Assembly: GCA_020354025.1 (NCBI GenBank)
Contig: CP070638.1
Coordinates: 1,220,361-1,284,105 of the forward strand
Reading direction: 5' to 3'
Source: Fidelibacterota bacterium
GTDB lineage: Bacteria; Fidelibacterota; Marinisomatia; SCGC-AAA003-L08; TS1B11
Length of the DNA: 63,745 nt
Both the position numbers and the translations under genes were made by a program. Of this stretch, positions 1 to 7,481 are shown piece by piece (within the stretch, counting starts at the first letter, position 1; every line of letters starts with the position of its first letter). The notes beneath the pieces are model-generated. The model was given only the letters and a program-made list of their open reading frames with translations. It made no database searches and was not told the origin of the DNA.

Positions 1-1293
1 CGAGCACAGCAGTATGCCGTCTGGCACATCGGTCCGTTGACAGACGAGCTGATCATGGGCCGTCTGCTGCATTACATCCTGTGCGATTCGGTTTCCCTGG
101 CTCCCGTAAGGCCGCTGAGCAGGATTTTTCAAAACGGCGGCGCCTGGCTGCTGGAAGATTCCGATTCGGAACGGGCCTTGGCGGGGGCCCTGTGGAATAT
201 ACAGGTCAATTGGGAAAGCCATACCCATAAAGACGTCAACGCCATCCACATTGCCGCCTATGGTGAGCACGTGCTTCGAAATTCAGGCTACGATGGGTGG
301 GCTGAGGGCGAATGGTCCTGGATCCACAATACATCGGAATCTTCGAATACTGTTATGATAAATGATCAGGATCACCAAATGAAACAGGGAGGCGGCATAA
401 CTGAAGGCCTGGTTGGTTGTGACGTGGAATATGCCAGTGGAAGCTCCGGATATGCGCTGCAAAACGGCCGCCATCAGCGCAACTTCATCTTCGTAAAACC
501 TCAGGATGGCAAGAACGGCTACTTTATACTGATTGACGAAGTGGCTGCCATCCTTTCCACGTCGGATAAAGCGAACGTGGCCCTGCATCCCAATTCCGCA
601 TCCAGCCCAACAGTTATTACGGGTAATGAGGAATATGAATGGGATATAGAAGGCTGTAATTACAGCGGGCATCCGGTTGGTGTAACGATCTTTCTGGGCA
701 CCAGCCCCGAAAGTGTCGACATTAAGACCGGTTATAAAGGGTCCTATGATGACTGTAGCCGGTTTAAGGGTAAATACCTGTACTCAACCTATGATACGGA
801 TATTGACGGTAAAGCCAGCATTGTATCGGTCATCTTCCCCCATGATTCTTCACATGCGGTTGCGGAGATGAATCGAATAGAGCTGCCGGATGCCAGCGGA
901 GCTGTTATCAACCATGGAGATTCGATAGTAGACTATGCCCTGGGCTCTCAAAGTGAGACTGTCGTTACCTTTGATGGTGTTTCCTTGGATGGACTGGCTG
1001 CCGTGTATCGAAAGAAAGGTGAAGTCAATCAATTCTACTTTGTGCGGAAAGGCAGCAACTTTGATGATGGATCACCCTCCCGTATCGGATTTGATTCGGA
1101 TGCCGACATAAGCCTGTTTATCAAAGACAAGCATGGAAAGATTATCTCACCGGGAACGGAGGTAACCTTCTACTATCCTGGAATAACCGGTGTGAAGCAA
1201 AACGACAGTCTGGCTTCCATATTAGACTCGGGCCCTGGATGGGTTAAGATAAATGTAGATTCAGGGACGCACGATTTACAGCTCATAAGATAA
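1..1293 (+). CDS. Heparinase II/III-like polysaccharide-degrading protein, 5' end outside window
   Basis: The reading frame is open from the first base, so only the C-terminal 430 residues are present. Early in this part lies HTHKDVNAIHIAAYGEHVL, followed by GYDGW and then a W...NTVMINDQDHQ stretch. This is the pattern of the heparinase II/III-like beta-sandwich domain (H-x-D-x-N, AYGE, then the HNTV-type motif). The rest is beta-rich with no membrane segment, as in the C-terminal part of these lyases. Family members cleave uronic-acid polysaccharides by elimination; the substrate cannot be told here because the catalytic alpha-toroid is off the window. The ORF stops at DLQLIR, and a decayed secretion-sorting domain follows in another frame, so the protein may once have been longer. 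Confidence 0.75.
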   Translation, partial: RAQQYAVWHIGPLTDELIMGRLLHYILCDSVSLAPVRPLSRIFQNGGAWLLEDSDSERALAGALWNIQVNWESHTHKDVNAIHIAAYGEHVLRNSGYDGWAEGEWSWIHNTSESSNTVMINDQDHQMKQGGGITEGLVGCDVEYASGSSGYALQNGRHQRNFIFVKPQDGKNGYFILIDEVAAILSTSDKANVALHPNSASSPTVITGNEEYEWDIEGCNYSGHPVGVTIFLGTSPESVDIKTGYKGSYDDCSRFKGKYLYSTYDTDIDGKASIVSVIFPHDSSHAVAEMNRIELPDASGAVINHGDSIVDYALGSQSETVVTFDGVSLDGLAAVYRKKGEVNQFYFVRKGSNFDDGSPSRIGFDSDADISLFIKDKHGKIISPGTEVTFYYPGITGVKQNDSLASILDSGPGWVKINVDSGTHDLQLIR

Positions 1294-1294
1294 T

Positions 1295-1492
1295 CTGTCA
1301 AAATCAGGGTATGTCTCCTTGAAGATCTACAATCTTCTGGGATAGGAAGTTGAGACGCTCGTCAGCGGATGGTGCTCTGCGGGGAAACATGAAATTAATT
1401 GGGAGGCAGAGGGACTGACGAGCGGAATATACTTCTATAATTTGCGGGCAGATGAGCTCTCGGAAACAAGTAAATTTATCCTACAAAAGTAA
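1295..1492 (+). pseudogene. Remnant of a C-terminal (T9SS/FlgD-like) sorting domain with an in-frame stop
   Basis: Two bases past the heparinase-like stop, in the next frame, the sequence reads LSKSGYVSLKIYNLLG, stop (TAG 1343-1345), EVETLVSG...AGKHEINWEA, then LTSGIYFYNLRAD and ends TSKFILQK-stop. This is the second half of the sorting module seen intact at the end of the 1021-residue protein (VYDLLGREV...PTGLYIIRM...). The first half with the PNPFNP motif is missing, the frame is shifted and the usual GQE glutamine codon is TAG. It is best read as debris of the sorting domain once attached to the upstream enzyme. Confidence 0.7.
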
Positions 1493-1595
1493 GATAAAAC
1501 ATTGGAGTGAACTAAGCAGCTCCCCGAGGGCTGACGGCTCATCGCTACCGATTAGATTCATTTACATCTAGTGGTGAAGTGCTGCTGGTAGGGTT

Positions 1596-1931
1596 TCAGT
1601 CGTTGTTCATTATCTCGGAATAATCTTGGCGAGTGCTGGAAAGGTTGGCCGGTCGCGCCAGAACCAGCACCAACAGTGCCCAGACCATAATCAGCATCCC
1701 CATGATATTGAGGATATCCCCATCCGCAGCCCTGGTAGTAAACACCACATCCACCGAGTCATGGAACAGGCTGACAGTCAGGATACTTTCCCTGCTGCTT
1801 TTGTATAGCCAAGTGAGCTGGATTGCTCCCTTGACCAGGCTGAAGACCCAGCCCCCGATCATCATCGGTTCCATGCTGGAATACCCCGGCCGATACCAAA
1901 AAGTCGGCAAGTACCAGAGCGCCCAGAACAC
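1596..1931 (-). CDS. Small putative membrane protein
   Basis: A leftward frame of 111 residues with a GTG start at 1931; it stays open further upstream with more hydrophobic residues (ALSATLILSVFWALWYLPTFW), so the start is uncertain. Three hydrophobic stretches are visible: at the start, at MMIGGWVFSLVKGAIQLTW, and near the end at IMGMLIMVWALLVLVLA, followed by a polar tail. Membrane helices separated by a short polar loop look like a real protein rather than noise, but I recognise no family. It lies alone in a decayed region and could be a fragment. Confidence 0.35.
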   Translation of the reverse strand: MFWALWYLPTFWYRPGYSSMEPMMIGGWVFSLVKGAIQLTWLYKSSRESILTVSLFHDSVDVVFTTRAADGDILNIMGMLIMVWALLVLVLARPANLSSTRQDYSEIMNND

Positions 1932-2339
1932 TGACAGGATCAGCGTAGCCGATAATGCACTATGGCCCCGTTGGAGGCAAGGTAAAGCGTAGCCCCGCCA
2001 GCACGTTACTAGACACCTTTTTAAGACATGGAAAAGCGAGTGTCAGAAAGGACGGTTTATGGGAATTATTCTTCCCCTACCTCAACAGTACCATCTTAAT
2101 GGAGTTGGAGTGTTCCGGTATTAGAAATCTGTGGACGTACAAATCTGCGGATAGTTTGAAATCTGTAGCCCTGATATGTAATATTGACTTGCTGATTAGT
2201 AGAATACCATATTCTCAGGGTATTTAGAAATTCTTCATATCTGATAGTTATATGAAATACTGAACCCAACTATACATGAGAAGAAATCTTGGGGAAGGCA
2301 TTTCAAGTATGGAATAATGTCAATATTTGAGGGAATAAC
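1932..2339. other. Gene-poor AT-rich stretch with one copy of a 40-bp direct repeat
   Basis: No convincing ORF is seen. The notable content is a 40-bp sequence at 2013-2052 repeated at 2828-2867 on the other side of the DUF3795 gene. A purine-rich stretch (GAGGGAAT) just before 2340 can serve as the ribosome binding site of that gene. Confidence 0.4.
2013..2052 (+). repeat. 40-bp direct repeat, copy A
   Basis: Starts ACACCTTTTTAAGAC and ends AGCGAGTGTCAGAAAGGA. It matches 2828-2867 at 36 of 40 positions without gaps. The two copies flank the AT-rich DUF3795 gene. Confidence 0.6.
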
Positions 2340-2819
2340 TTGAATCTTAAAGAATACCAAGAAATAAACCTAGCAGCTCCATGCGGATTCTACTGCGGAA
2401 CATGTAGACACTATCTAGCAAGGGAAAAGGGATTATTAAGGGAAAGAAATTTAAAACATGGATGCAAGGGTTGCAGAATACAGGATAAGAATTGTGCTTG
2501 GGTTAAGAAAGATTGTGCATTATTAAGAAAAAAAGAAATAGATTTTTGTTTCGAATGCAAAGGTTTCCCTTGTGCTAATCTTATGAAGCTTGATCAACGT
2601 CATTCTATCAATGATAAGGTGAGTCTAATTGATAATTCACTGCGGATAAGAAAGATCGGTGCAAAGCAATGGCTCCAGGAACAAGAAGATAAATGGAGAT
2701 GCCCAAAATGTGAAGGCAATATATGTATCATAGATAGGGAATGCTATGATTGTGGGTATGAAATTGATTGGAGGAAGGAAACCGGATATTTATATGACAA
2801 ATCCCTGCCCCAACAGTAG
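2340..2819 (+). CDS. DUF3795-type cysteine-rich protein
   Basis: A 159-residue protein with a TTG start preceded by a GAGGGAAT-type ribosome binding site. The N-terminus has APCGFYCGTCRHYLA, then CKGCRIQDKNC and CFECKGFPC, the cysteine arrangement of the DUF3795 family, which is thought to bind metal; no reaction is established. A further CPKCEGN...CYDCGY pair forms a separate zinc-ribbon-like tail. Base composition is much more AT-rich than the neighbours (many AAA, AGA and ATA codons), and the gene sits between two 40-bp direct repeats, so it was probably acquired horizontally. Confidence 0.75.
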   Translation: MNLKEYQEINLAAPCGFYCGTCRHYLAREKGLLRERNLKHGCKGCRIQDKNCAWVKKDCALLRKKEIDFCFECKGFPCANLMKLDQRHSINDKVSLIDNSLRIRKIGAKQWLQEQEDKWRCPKCEGNICIIDRECYDCGYEIDWRKETGYLYDKSLPQQ

Positions 2820-2827
2820 GTTTTTCA

Positions 2828-2867
2828 ACACCTTTTCAAGACTTGGCAGAGCGAGTGTCAGAAAGGA
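2828..2867 (+). repeat. 40-bp direct repeat, copy B
   Basis: Second copy of the repeat at 2013-2052 (36 of 40 identical, ungapped). It begins 8 bases after the DUF3795 stop codon. Confidence 0.6.
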
Positions 2868-3301
2868 ATGCTTTTGGGACAGCGAAGTTTATTGGATCGG
2901 GGAAATTTGGATTCGATGAACAAAATCCTAAATTAAGGAGCGGGCCAAAGAATGGGAGCAGGTCACTGGCTTGTCTTTCATGCTCATGGTGACCGGATTC
3001 TGCATCAGAATTCTGATACTATCCTCAGCTTTCTGAGGATTCTGATAGCACCGGCACGTACAGCAGCCGAAAGGTTCTTCCATTAGAATACTGCTCTTGT
3101 AACCATCTCCTTCGGATCTGCAAGCCCTACCAAATCTCACAATACACATACGGAGGATTGCCAGTTGGGGGTATCACTTTTGCACCTTAACATAGCCGAG
3201 AGCCTTGGAATCAATTCTGGAGACCAGTAATGGCCCTTTGAAATGAGATCAAACTGATTATTTTTTTCATCAATAAGCAATCATTTAAGAGGGGGCATAC
3301 G
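2868..3301. other. Gene-poor stretch with a short perfect hairpin
   Basis: No gene is supported. At 3021-3040 there is a perfect 8-bp stem, ATCCTCAG/CTGAGGAT, with a 4-base loop, flanked by two TTCTGATA direct repeats. It lacks a T-run, so it is not an obvious terminator. Confidence 0.35.
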
Positions 3302-3536
3302 ATGAGTCAAAATAAGACATATTACACTATGGTTTCTGCATTGATACTTTGTTCTACACTAATGTTTGTCAAATGCTGTACGAACTCACCGAATGAACCT
3401 ATACTCACTCAAGAATTTCAGGAAACTTTGGATAATACTTTTAGAATTATATAATGAAATTGGAACTGCTGCTACTGTACTGATACCCGGACGAGAAATA
3501 TGGATTGGCACGAGCGGTATATCATTTGATCTATGA
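3302..3536 (+). pseudogene. Frameshifted N-terminal fragment of a beta-lactamase-family serine hydrolase lipoprotein
   Basis: An ATG at 3302, after a GAGGGGG ribosome binding site, opens a 50-codon frame with a hydrophobic leader (MVSALILCSTLMFVKCC) and then EPILTQEFQETLDNTFRII, ending in TAA at 3452. Shifting frame there gives YNEIGTAATVLIPGREIWIG TSGISFD until TGA at 3534. Joined, these resemble the start of class C beta-lactamase-like hydrolases: a helix followed by a strand pair of the A-x-V-x-x-P-x-G-x-x-W-x-G-x-x-G type. The SxxK catalytic region is absent. A single indel plus a 3' deletion explains the arrangement. An intact member of the family is at 61820-62830. Confidence 0.5.
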
Positions 3537-4152
3537 AGACAATCAAACGGTATTTGGTGGGTATATGATCGAGGCAGGCGATGGTGGGTACCTCCTTACA
3601 GGCACAAAGGTCATTCAATTCGATCCGGTAGAAATGGGTGATATCACTCTAATCCGGACCGATGTCTCCGGACAGGTCGTATGGGAAAACACGTGGGGGG
3701 GAGATGTTTTCGATGGCGCCAATTCGATCATACAAGCCGATGACGGCAACCTGGTCATTGCAGGGAAAACCAGATCCAATGGCGCCGAGGGAGCTGATTC
3801 CCTGTTAATCAAAATCGATCAGGACGGCAATGAGATCTGGTCCAGTGTTATCGGTGATACCGACATGATCGATGTGGGAAAAGTGTTAGCCGAAACGAAC
3901 GATGGGGGATTCGTTATCGCAGGAGAGAGTGGCAGGGATCCTTACACATGGGAAGCGGATATGACGCTTGTGAAGTTCTATGAAAATGACCAGCAACTGT
4001 GGGAGCAAACCAGAGTCATGAACCACTCCATGTTAGGAGACCTGCTCCAGTATCCCGATGGCGGATATGTCATATCCGGCTCAACCTACACAGGACCCGT
4101 ATTCAATCTCTTTTTAATCAAGACAGGCCTTGACGGAAAGTTGGTAAGTTAG
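3505..4152 (+). CDS. Repeat protein with propeller-like GGY-x-I-x-G motifs, probably truncated
   Basis: The frame codes for up to 215 residues made of units of roughly 50 residues, each with GGY(L/V)(L/I)xG, then DxxLI(R/K)xDxxGxxxW and a following G-rich turn (GDGGYLLTG, DGNLVIAG, DGGFVIAG, DGGYVISG). Such units are typical of secreted beta-propeller-like proteins of this group. No signal peptide is attached: the listed start (TTG 3505) overlaps the decayed hydrolase fragment in another frame, so the true N-terminus seems to have been lost by deletion. It may be a pseudogene or an out-of-frame remnant; repeat identity is clear, function unknown. Confidence 0.5.
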   Translation: MARAVYHLIYEDNQTVFGGYMIEAGDGGYLLTGTKVIQFDPVEMGDITLIRTDVSGQVVWENTWGGDVFDGANSIIQADDGNLVIAGKTRSNGAEGADSLLIKIDQDGNEIWSSVIGDTDMIDVGKVLAETNDGGFVIAGESGRDPYTWEADMTLVKFYENDQQLWEQTRVMNHSMLGDLLQYPDGGYVISGSTYTGPVFNLFLIKTGLDGKLVS

Positions 4153-4246
4153 TTGATGCATTTTCATTCGATTGAGGCAGAAAGAATGCCCTCGTTTTGT
4201 CCCCCTGATAAGGAAGATTATTGAAATGCATATTAGTTGGCGATTC

Positions 4247-5149
4247 ATGATATCAGGACGAAAATGGTTCTACTGGCTATCATCATCATGTATACTCCTG
4301 CTCACATGTCATGATGAACCGAGAGCCAATGACATCGTTAATCCGGTCGTTGAAACATCCCTTCAGACCGGCGTCAACGAAATTGAGATGGAATTCGACG
4401 GCATTGTGCGGAATATGTTCGTTCAATTGCCCATGGATTTTAACCAGGATACGTCATACCCTGTCGTCTTTTTCTTTCACGGGTATGGCGGCAACAAATA
4501 CTTTGGCCGCGAGGTCATAGGCCCTCTTGTGGATGAAGAAGATTTCGTGGGCATCTATCCCCAGGGTATCGAAAATTCATGGAATGCAGGCAGCGGAGCT
4601 GTGCCCTCTACTGCCAATGATGTGGGATGGACACTGCATATCCTGGATTGGCTCGGCACCGAAATCACCATTGACGAAAATCGTATCTATTCCTTGGGAT
4701 ATTCCAACGGTGGTGCATTCAGTTATAGACTCGCATTGGATACCGATGTATTCGCTGCTGTCGCCTCACTATCCGCATCATTTTTTCAAGGTCGAACCGT
4801 GGCTTCGGATGTGCAACCGCTTTCCGTACTCCAGATACACGGTGAGAATGACCAAAAAGTACCTTATCATGGCGGACAGAGCAGCGCCCTGTCCATCGTG
4901 TTTGAATCTGCCATGAATACTGTGACACAATGGGCAGTGCATAACGGTTTGGATGCAGCTCCAATTGTGAACACACAATTGGACAGTATGACTATCTACA
5001 CATTCAGTGCAAATGGAAATCCTCATGAGGTCAGACTGTATTGCATGCACGGGACGACGCATCATATCATCACGCATCCGTTCATCAGCACCAATGAATG
5101 CTATAGGAAAATATGGAGGTTCTTTAATGCCCATCCCAAAGAATACTAA
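4247..5149 (+). CDS. Secreted polyhydroxybutyrate depolymerase/feruloyl-esterase-like lipoprotein
   Basis: With the ATG at 4247 the protein has 300 residues and a lipoprotein-like leader ending LLLTC (Cys21); an earlier ATG at 4226 is possible. The alpha/beta-hydrolase fold is shown by VVFFFHGYGGN near residue 80 (oxyanion region), the nucleophile elbow GYSNGG (Ser153), the acid in HGENDQKVPY (Asp202) and a histidine in MHGTTHH (about 268-273). This order and spacing are those of the LpqC/PHB-depolymerase esterase family (CE1-like), which hydrolyse polyesters or feruloyl and acetyl esters of plant polysaccharides. Substrate is not determined by sequence. Together with the heparinase-like gene and the later GH16 gene it suggests polymer degradation. 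Confidence 0.75.
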   Translation: MISGRKWFYWLSSSCILLLTCHDEPRANDIVNPVVETSLQTGVNEIEMEFDGIVRNMFVQLPMDFNQDTSYPVVFFFHGYGGNKYFGREVIGPLVDEEDFVGIYPQGIENSWNAGSGAVPSTANDVGWTLHILDWLGTEITIDENRIYSLGYSNGGAFSYRLALDTDVFAAVASLSASFFQGRTVASDVQPLSVLQIHGENDQKVPYHGGQSSALSIVFESAMNTVTQWAVHNGLDAAPIVNTQLDSMTIYTFSANGNPHEVRLYCMHGTTHHIITHPFISTNECYRKIWRFFNAHPKEY

Positions 5150-5154
5150 AATCC

Positions 5155-5346
5155 ATGGAACCTCCTGTTCTATCACTCATGTTCTTCTGTACATGTTGCT
5201 TTTACACTGCGTGTAATAAAAAGAGCACAGAACCTTCCGATGGATACCGAATTGAGGTGGCGCATGTGGCCTTTGGCGAGCCCGGGATCCATGCACCTGA
5301 ATGTCGGAGGATTACGCTTGATTATCCCATAATTCTCATCTACTAA
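5155..5346 (+). CDS. Short lipoprotein-like ORF, possibly a truncated gene
   Basis: Five bases after the esterase stop, an ATG opens 63 codons. A second ATG at 5179 starts MFFCTCCFYTACNKK, a lipoprotein-like leader followed by STEPSDGYRIEV, typical of the start of a mature lipoprotein. The frame then ends abruptly and nothing recognisable follows. Either a very small lipoprotein or the 5' piece of a broken gene; no family assigned. Confidence 0.3.
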   Translation: MEPPVLSLMFFCTCCFYTACNKKSTEPSDGYRIEVAHVAFGEPGIHAPECRRITLDYPIILIY

Positions 5347-5443
5347 ATTGGTCAGGAGTGGTCACCAGTTGGCAAATTCCTGCTCCGTTTTCCTGCCTTG
5401 AAGTGTCATTTACCGACGGGGGATACGATAATTACGGAAACAG

Positions 5444-5551
5444 CTACACTTTATTGCACAGGTGGGGATTTTTCTCCTCGCTTCACAGCGTATTAAGAGT
5501 CCGCTGCTGAATCCCGCCACAGGCGGGGCTACCAATTGAGCTAGTGGCGCA
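5444..5551 (-). repeat. tRNA-Lys(CTT)-like element, copy 1, with D-loop palindrome insertion
   Basis: Read leftward, it starts like a tRNA: TAGCTCAATTGGTAG (D-arm), then after 20 extra bases AGCAGCGGACTCTTAATACGC, which folds as D-stem closure plus an anticodon arm with loop CTCTTAA (anticodon CTT, Lys). The 20 extra bases contain CCCCGCC-TGT-GGCGGG, a perfect palindrome. No T-arm or matching 3' acceptor follows. It aligns without gaps over 108 bp (about 70% identity by eye) with 10239-10346, so both are copies of one element rather than a functional tRNA. Confidence 0.55.
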
Positions 5552-5649
5552 ATTATGTGGGCAAAGTTACCAACAGCAGCACTGGAAATCAAAAGGCCCC
5601 CGGATAGATGAGCTGGGCCTTATGCTTTGAGCGTATTGCCATACGCTCC

Positions 5650-5732
5650 CTACTTCAGCAGTAGTCCCGCATGGCTCCCCGCAGGGGAGTGTACGCCTAG
5701 GATTTGCGGGATAAGAGCATCTTGATGGATTT
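5650..5732 (-). repeat. 83-bp dispersed repeat, copy 1
   Basis: Leftward strand contains TCCATCAAGATGCT, then a GGCGTA(C/T)AC core and a CGGGACTACTGCTGAAGTAG end. It matches 7337-7420 at roughly three quarters of positions. In one frame it reads STKSIKMLLSR, resembling the last residues of the sorting domain of the large secreted protein (YTKSIKAVYLK), so it may be debris of the 3' end of a secreted-protein gene. Confidence 0.45.
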
Positions 5733-5878
5733 GGTGGAATGCAAGCCTGGCGACCTGGGCACGGAGATCCTACCTTTATGAGCCAATCAAAGAATCGGGG
5801 CTGGTCACTATTGAAAAACCAGAAACTATTGCTTAGCTTGAACCGGCCAATCATCTACAACTCTTCAGGAGATATAAA

Positions 5879-6784
5879 ATGCGTATTTTCAGCGTAGCTA
5901 CATTAGCTCTAGCGGGAATAGGGCTGACCGCAGCCTTGAATTCGTGTGCCGTAAGTAAGGAAAAACCGGCTGAGTCGATTTCCAGGGTTCAACCAATGCA
6001 AGATGCCCATGATGGCTGGAAGCTGGGGATCCAGGCCTATGCACTCAGGGCATATTCATTCTTTGAGTCCGTAGACAAGGCGGCATCGCTAGGCCTACGC
6101 TACATTGAAGCCTATCCCGGCCAGCAGCTCAGCAAAGAAAGACCGGAAATGCAAATGGTCCACACCATCCCCGAGGATATCCGCCAGGAGGTCAAACAGA
6201 AATTGGCCGGAGCGGGCATCAATCTAGTCAATTACGGCGTGGTGGATCTCCCCAATGACGAGGTCGAATGCCGCAAGGTGTTCGATTTCGCTAAGGAGAT
6301 GGGTATTGAAACCATAGTTTCCGAGCCACCGGAGGAGGCTTTCCTTCTGATTGACCGGTTGTGCCAGGAATATCAGATCAAGATGGCGATCCACAACCAT
6401 CCGCAGCCGTCCCGCTACTGGAATCCAGAGACGGTGGCGCGGGTTCTGCAGGGCCGCAGCCAGTGGTTGGGTGCCGGTGGCGACATTGGCCACTGGGCAC
6501 GCTCAGGCCTGGTTCCGGTCGAGGTGGTGCAGAAACTGGCCGGTCGCCACCTCAGCTTCCATATCAAGGATGTAGTCGAGTTTGGAGTGCCCGAGGCTGG
6601 TGATGCCCTGTTCGGGCAGGGGAAGGTAGGCATGAAGGATGTTCTGACCGAACTCCACCGTCAGAACTTCAAGGGGCCCCTGATCATTGAGTACGAAGAC
6701 CACCCTGATGATAATCTGACTGAAATCGGTAAAAGTATCGACTACTACAACCAGGTAGCCTCGCAGCTGCAGACATCGATGTAA
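5879..6784 (+). CDS. Sugar phosphate isomerase/epimerase-like TIM-barrel lipoprotein
   Basis: 301 residues with a good AGGAGAT ribosome binding site. The leader LTAALNSC gives a lipobox with Cys23, placing the protein on the periplasmic side of a membrane. The mature part follows the xylose-isomerase-like TIM-barrel (AP endonuclease family 2) plan: LGIQAYALR at the first strand, SLGLRYIEAYPG, MAIHNHPQP, GAGGDIGHWARSG, LSFHIKDV and LIIEYEDHP, which supply the usual Glu, His, Asp, His and Glu metal ligands. Exported members occur in polysaccharide-degrading bacteria; the substrate is unknown. A second exported-looking member lies at 60731-61585. Confidence 0.75.
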   Translation: MRIFSVATLALAGIGLTAALNSCAVSKEKPAESISRVQPMQDAHDGWKLGIQAYALRAYSFFESVDKAASLGLRYIEAYPGQQLSKERPEMQMVHTIPEDIRQEVKQKLAGAGINLVNYGVVDLPNDEVECRKVFDFAKEMGIETIVSEPPEEAFLLIDRLCQEYQIKMAIHNHPQPSRYWNPETVARVLQGRSQWLGAGGDIGHWARSGLVPVEVVQKLAGRHLSFHIKDVVEFGVPEAGDALFGQGKVGMKDVLTELHRQNFKGPLIIEYEDHPDDNLTEIGKSIDYYNQVASQLQTSM

Positions 6785-7048
6785 CATCGGCTGGTTCCGC
6801 AGGGGATCAATGAATATTAATTGGCTCTTGTCTTTGGGAGATGTCAGGGATAAGATTAAACATGGCGGCAGGATTATAATGAGAATCGTCCTCACACATT
6901 CCTGGGCTACTTGACACCAGTTGAATTTGCAGGAGTTATATAGAAATTCGAGGCCGAATACTCACCTTAAGACTGGACCAATTTTGGAAAGACCTTCAAG
7001 ACTCTAAAATTCTAACTTCAAGAGTGGTCCAAAGAATGGAGAAAGGTC

Positions 7049-7255
7049 ATGCCTGAAAGACGAACAAATAAACAACGTAGAACCCTCGCGAAACGCAGGA
7101 TCAAACGCGAACGGCGCAGTGAAACCCGCGCAGATCTGGCATACCAAGCCATGATGGCTGATGAGACCGAGGCTGAGATAGATGAGGAGCGGCGCTCGGG
7201 TGATGAACGACGCACAGGCCCCCAGCGGCGATCCGGGGTCGACCGCCGTATTTAG
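7049..7255 (+). CDS. Small arginine-rich protein with ERRS/DERRTG repeats
   Basis: A 68-residue protein with a GGAGAAAGG ribosome binding site a few bases before its ATG. It is extremely basic at the start (PERRTNKQRRTLAKRRIKRE), has an acidic middle (ADETEAEIDEE) and ends with repeats ERRSGDERRTGPQRRSGVDRR. Such RRSG-x-DRR tracts also occur in linkers of PilZ and signalling proteins, but no domain is attached here. No family is recognised; nucleic-acid or membrane-surface binding is only a guess. Clear Shine-Dalgarno and codon use similar to real genes make it likely to be expressed. Confidence 0.55.
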   Translation: MPERRTNKQRRTLAKRRIKRERRSETRADLAYQAMMADETEAEIDEERRSGDERRTGPQRRSGVDRRI

Positions 7256-7336
7256 AATCTTAAGCCCTTCCTAATTCACTTTCTGGAAAGTCAAGGATTC
7301 AACACATAGCGTATGTGTTGTGGTGAATGGCCACCT

Positions 7337-7420
7337 CTACCTCAGCAGTACCCCCGCACCGCTTCCTGCAGGGCGTATACGCCCAGGGTCTGCTGGACAA
7401 AAGCATCTTGATGGACTAGG
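7337..7420 (-). repeat. 83-bp dispersed repeat, copy 2
   Basis: Second copy of the repeat at 5650-5732, lying in the 3' flank of the leftward barrel gene at 7482-8534. Leftward it reads AGTCCATCAAGATGCTTTTG, then GGGCGTATACGCCC (itself palindromic) and GGTACTGCTGAGGTAG. Confidence 0.45.
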
Positions 7421-7481
7421 TGAACTCCACCACTCCCAGTCATGCGGTGAGCTGTTCGAAGCAAATATCTCCCAATAATTT

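Larger units (their letters stand above)
5347..5878. other. Gene-free 0.5-kb stretch holding two dispersed repeats
   Basis: No coding gene is supported. It contains the tRNA-Lys-like element (5444-5551) and an 83-bp sequence (5650-5732) also found at 7337-7420. The last bases before 5879 carry the AGGAGAT ribosome binding site of the next gene. Confidence 0.5.

Noticed and set aside
1343-1345. TAG as a recoded (read-through) codon in the sorting domain
   Set aside because: The upstream half of the domain is missing and the remnant is in a different frame from the heparinase-like gene, so decay is simpler than recoding.
2928-3149. Leftward 73-codon ORF over the 3021 hairpin
   Set aside because: No family resemblance, irregular composition and no ribosome binding site; probably chance.
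2935-7055. Similarity between CCAAAGAATGGGAGCAGGTCA near 2945 and the start region of the Arg-rich gene near 7029
   Set aside because: Only about 24 of 33 bases match and no longer homology is seen; too weak to call a repeat.
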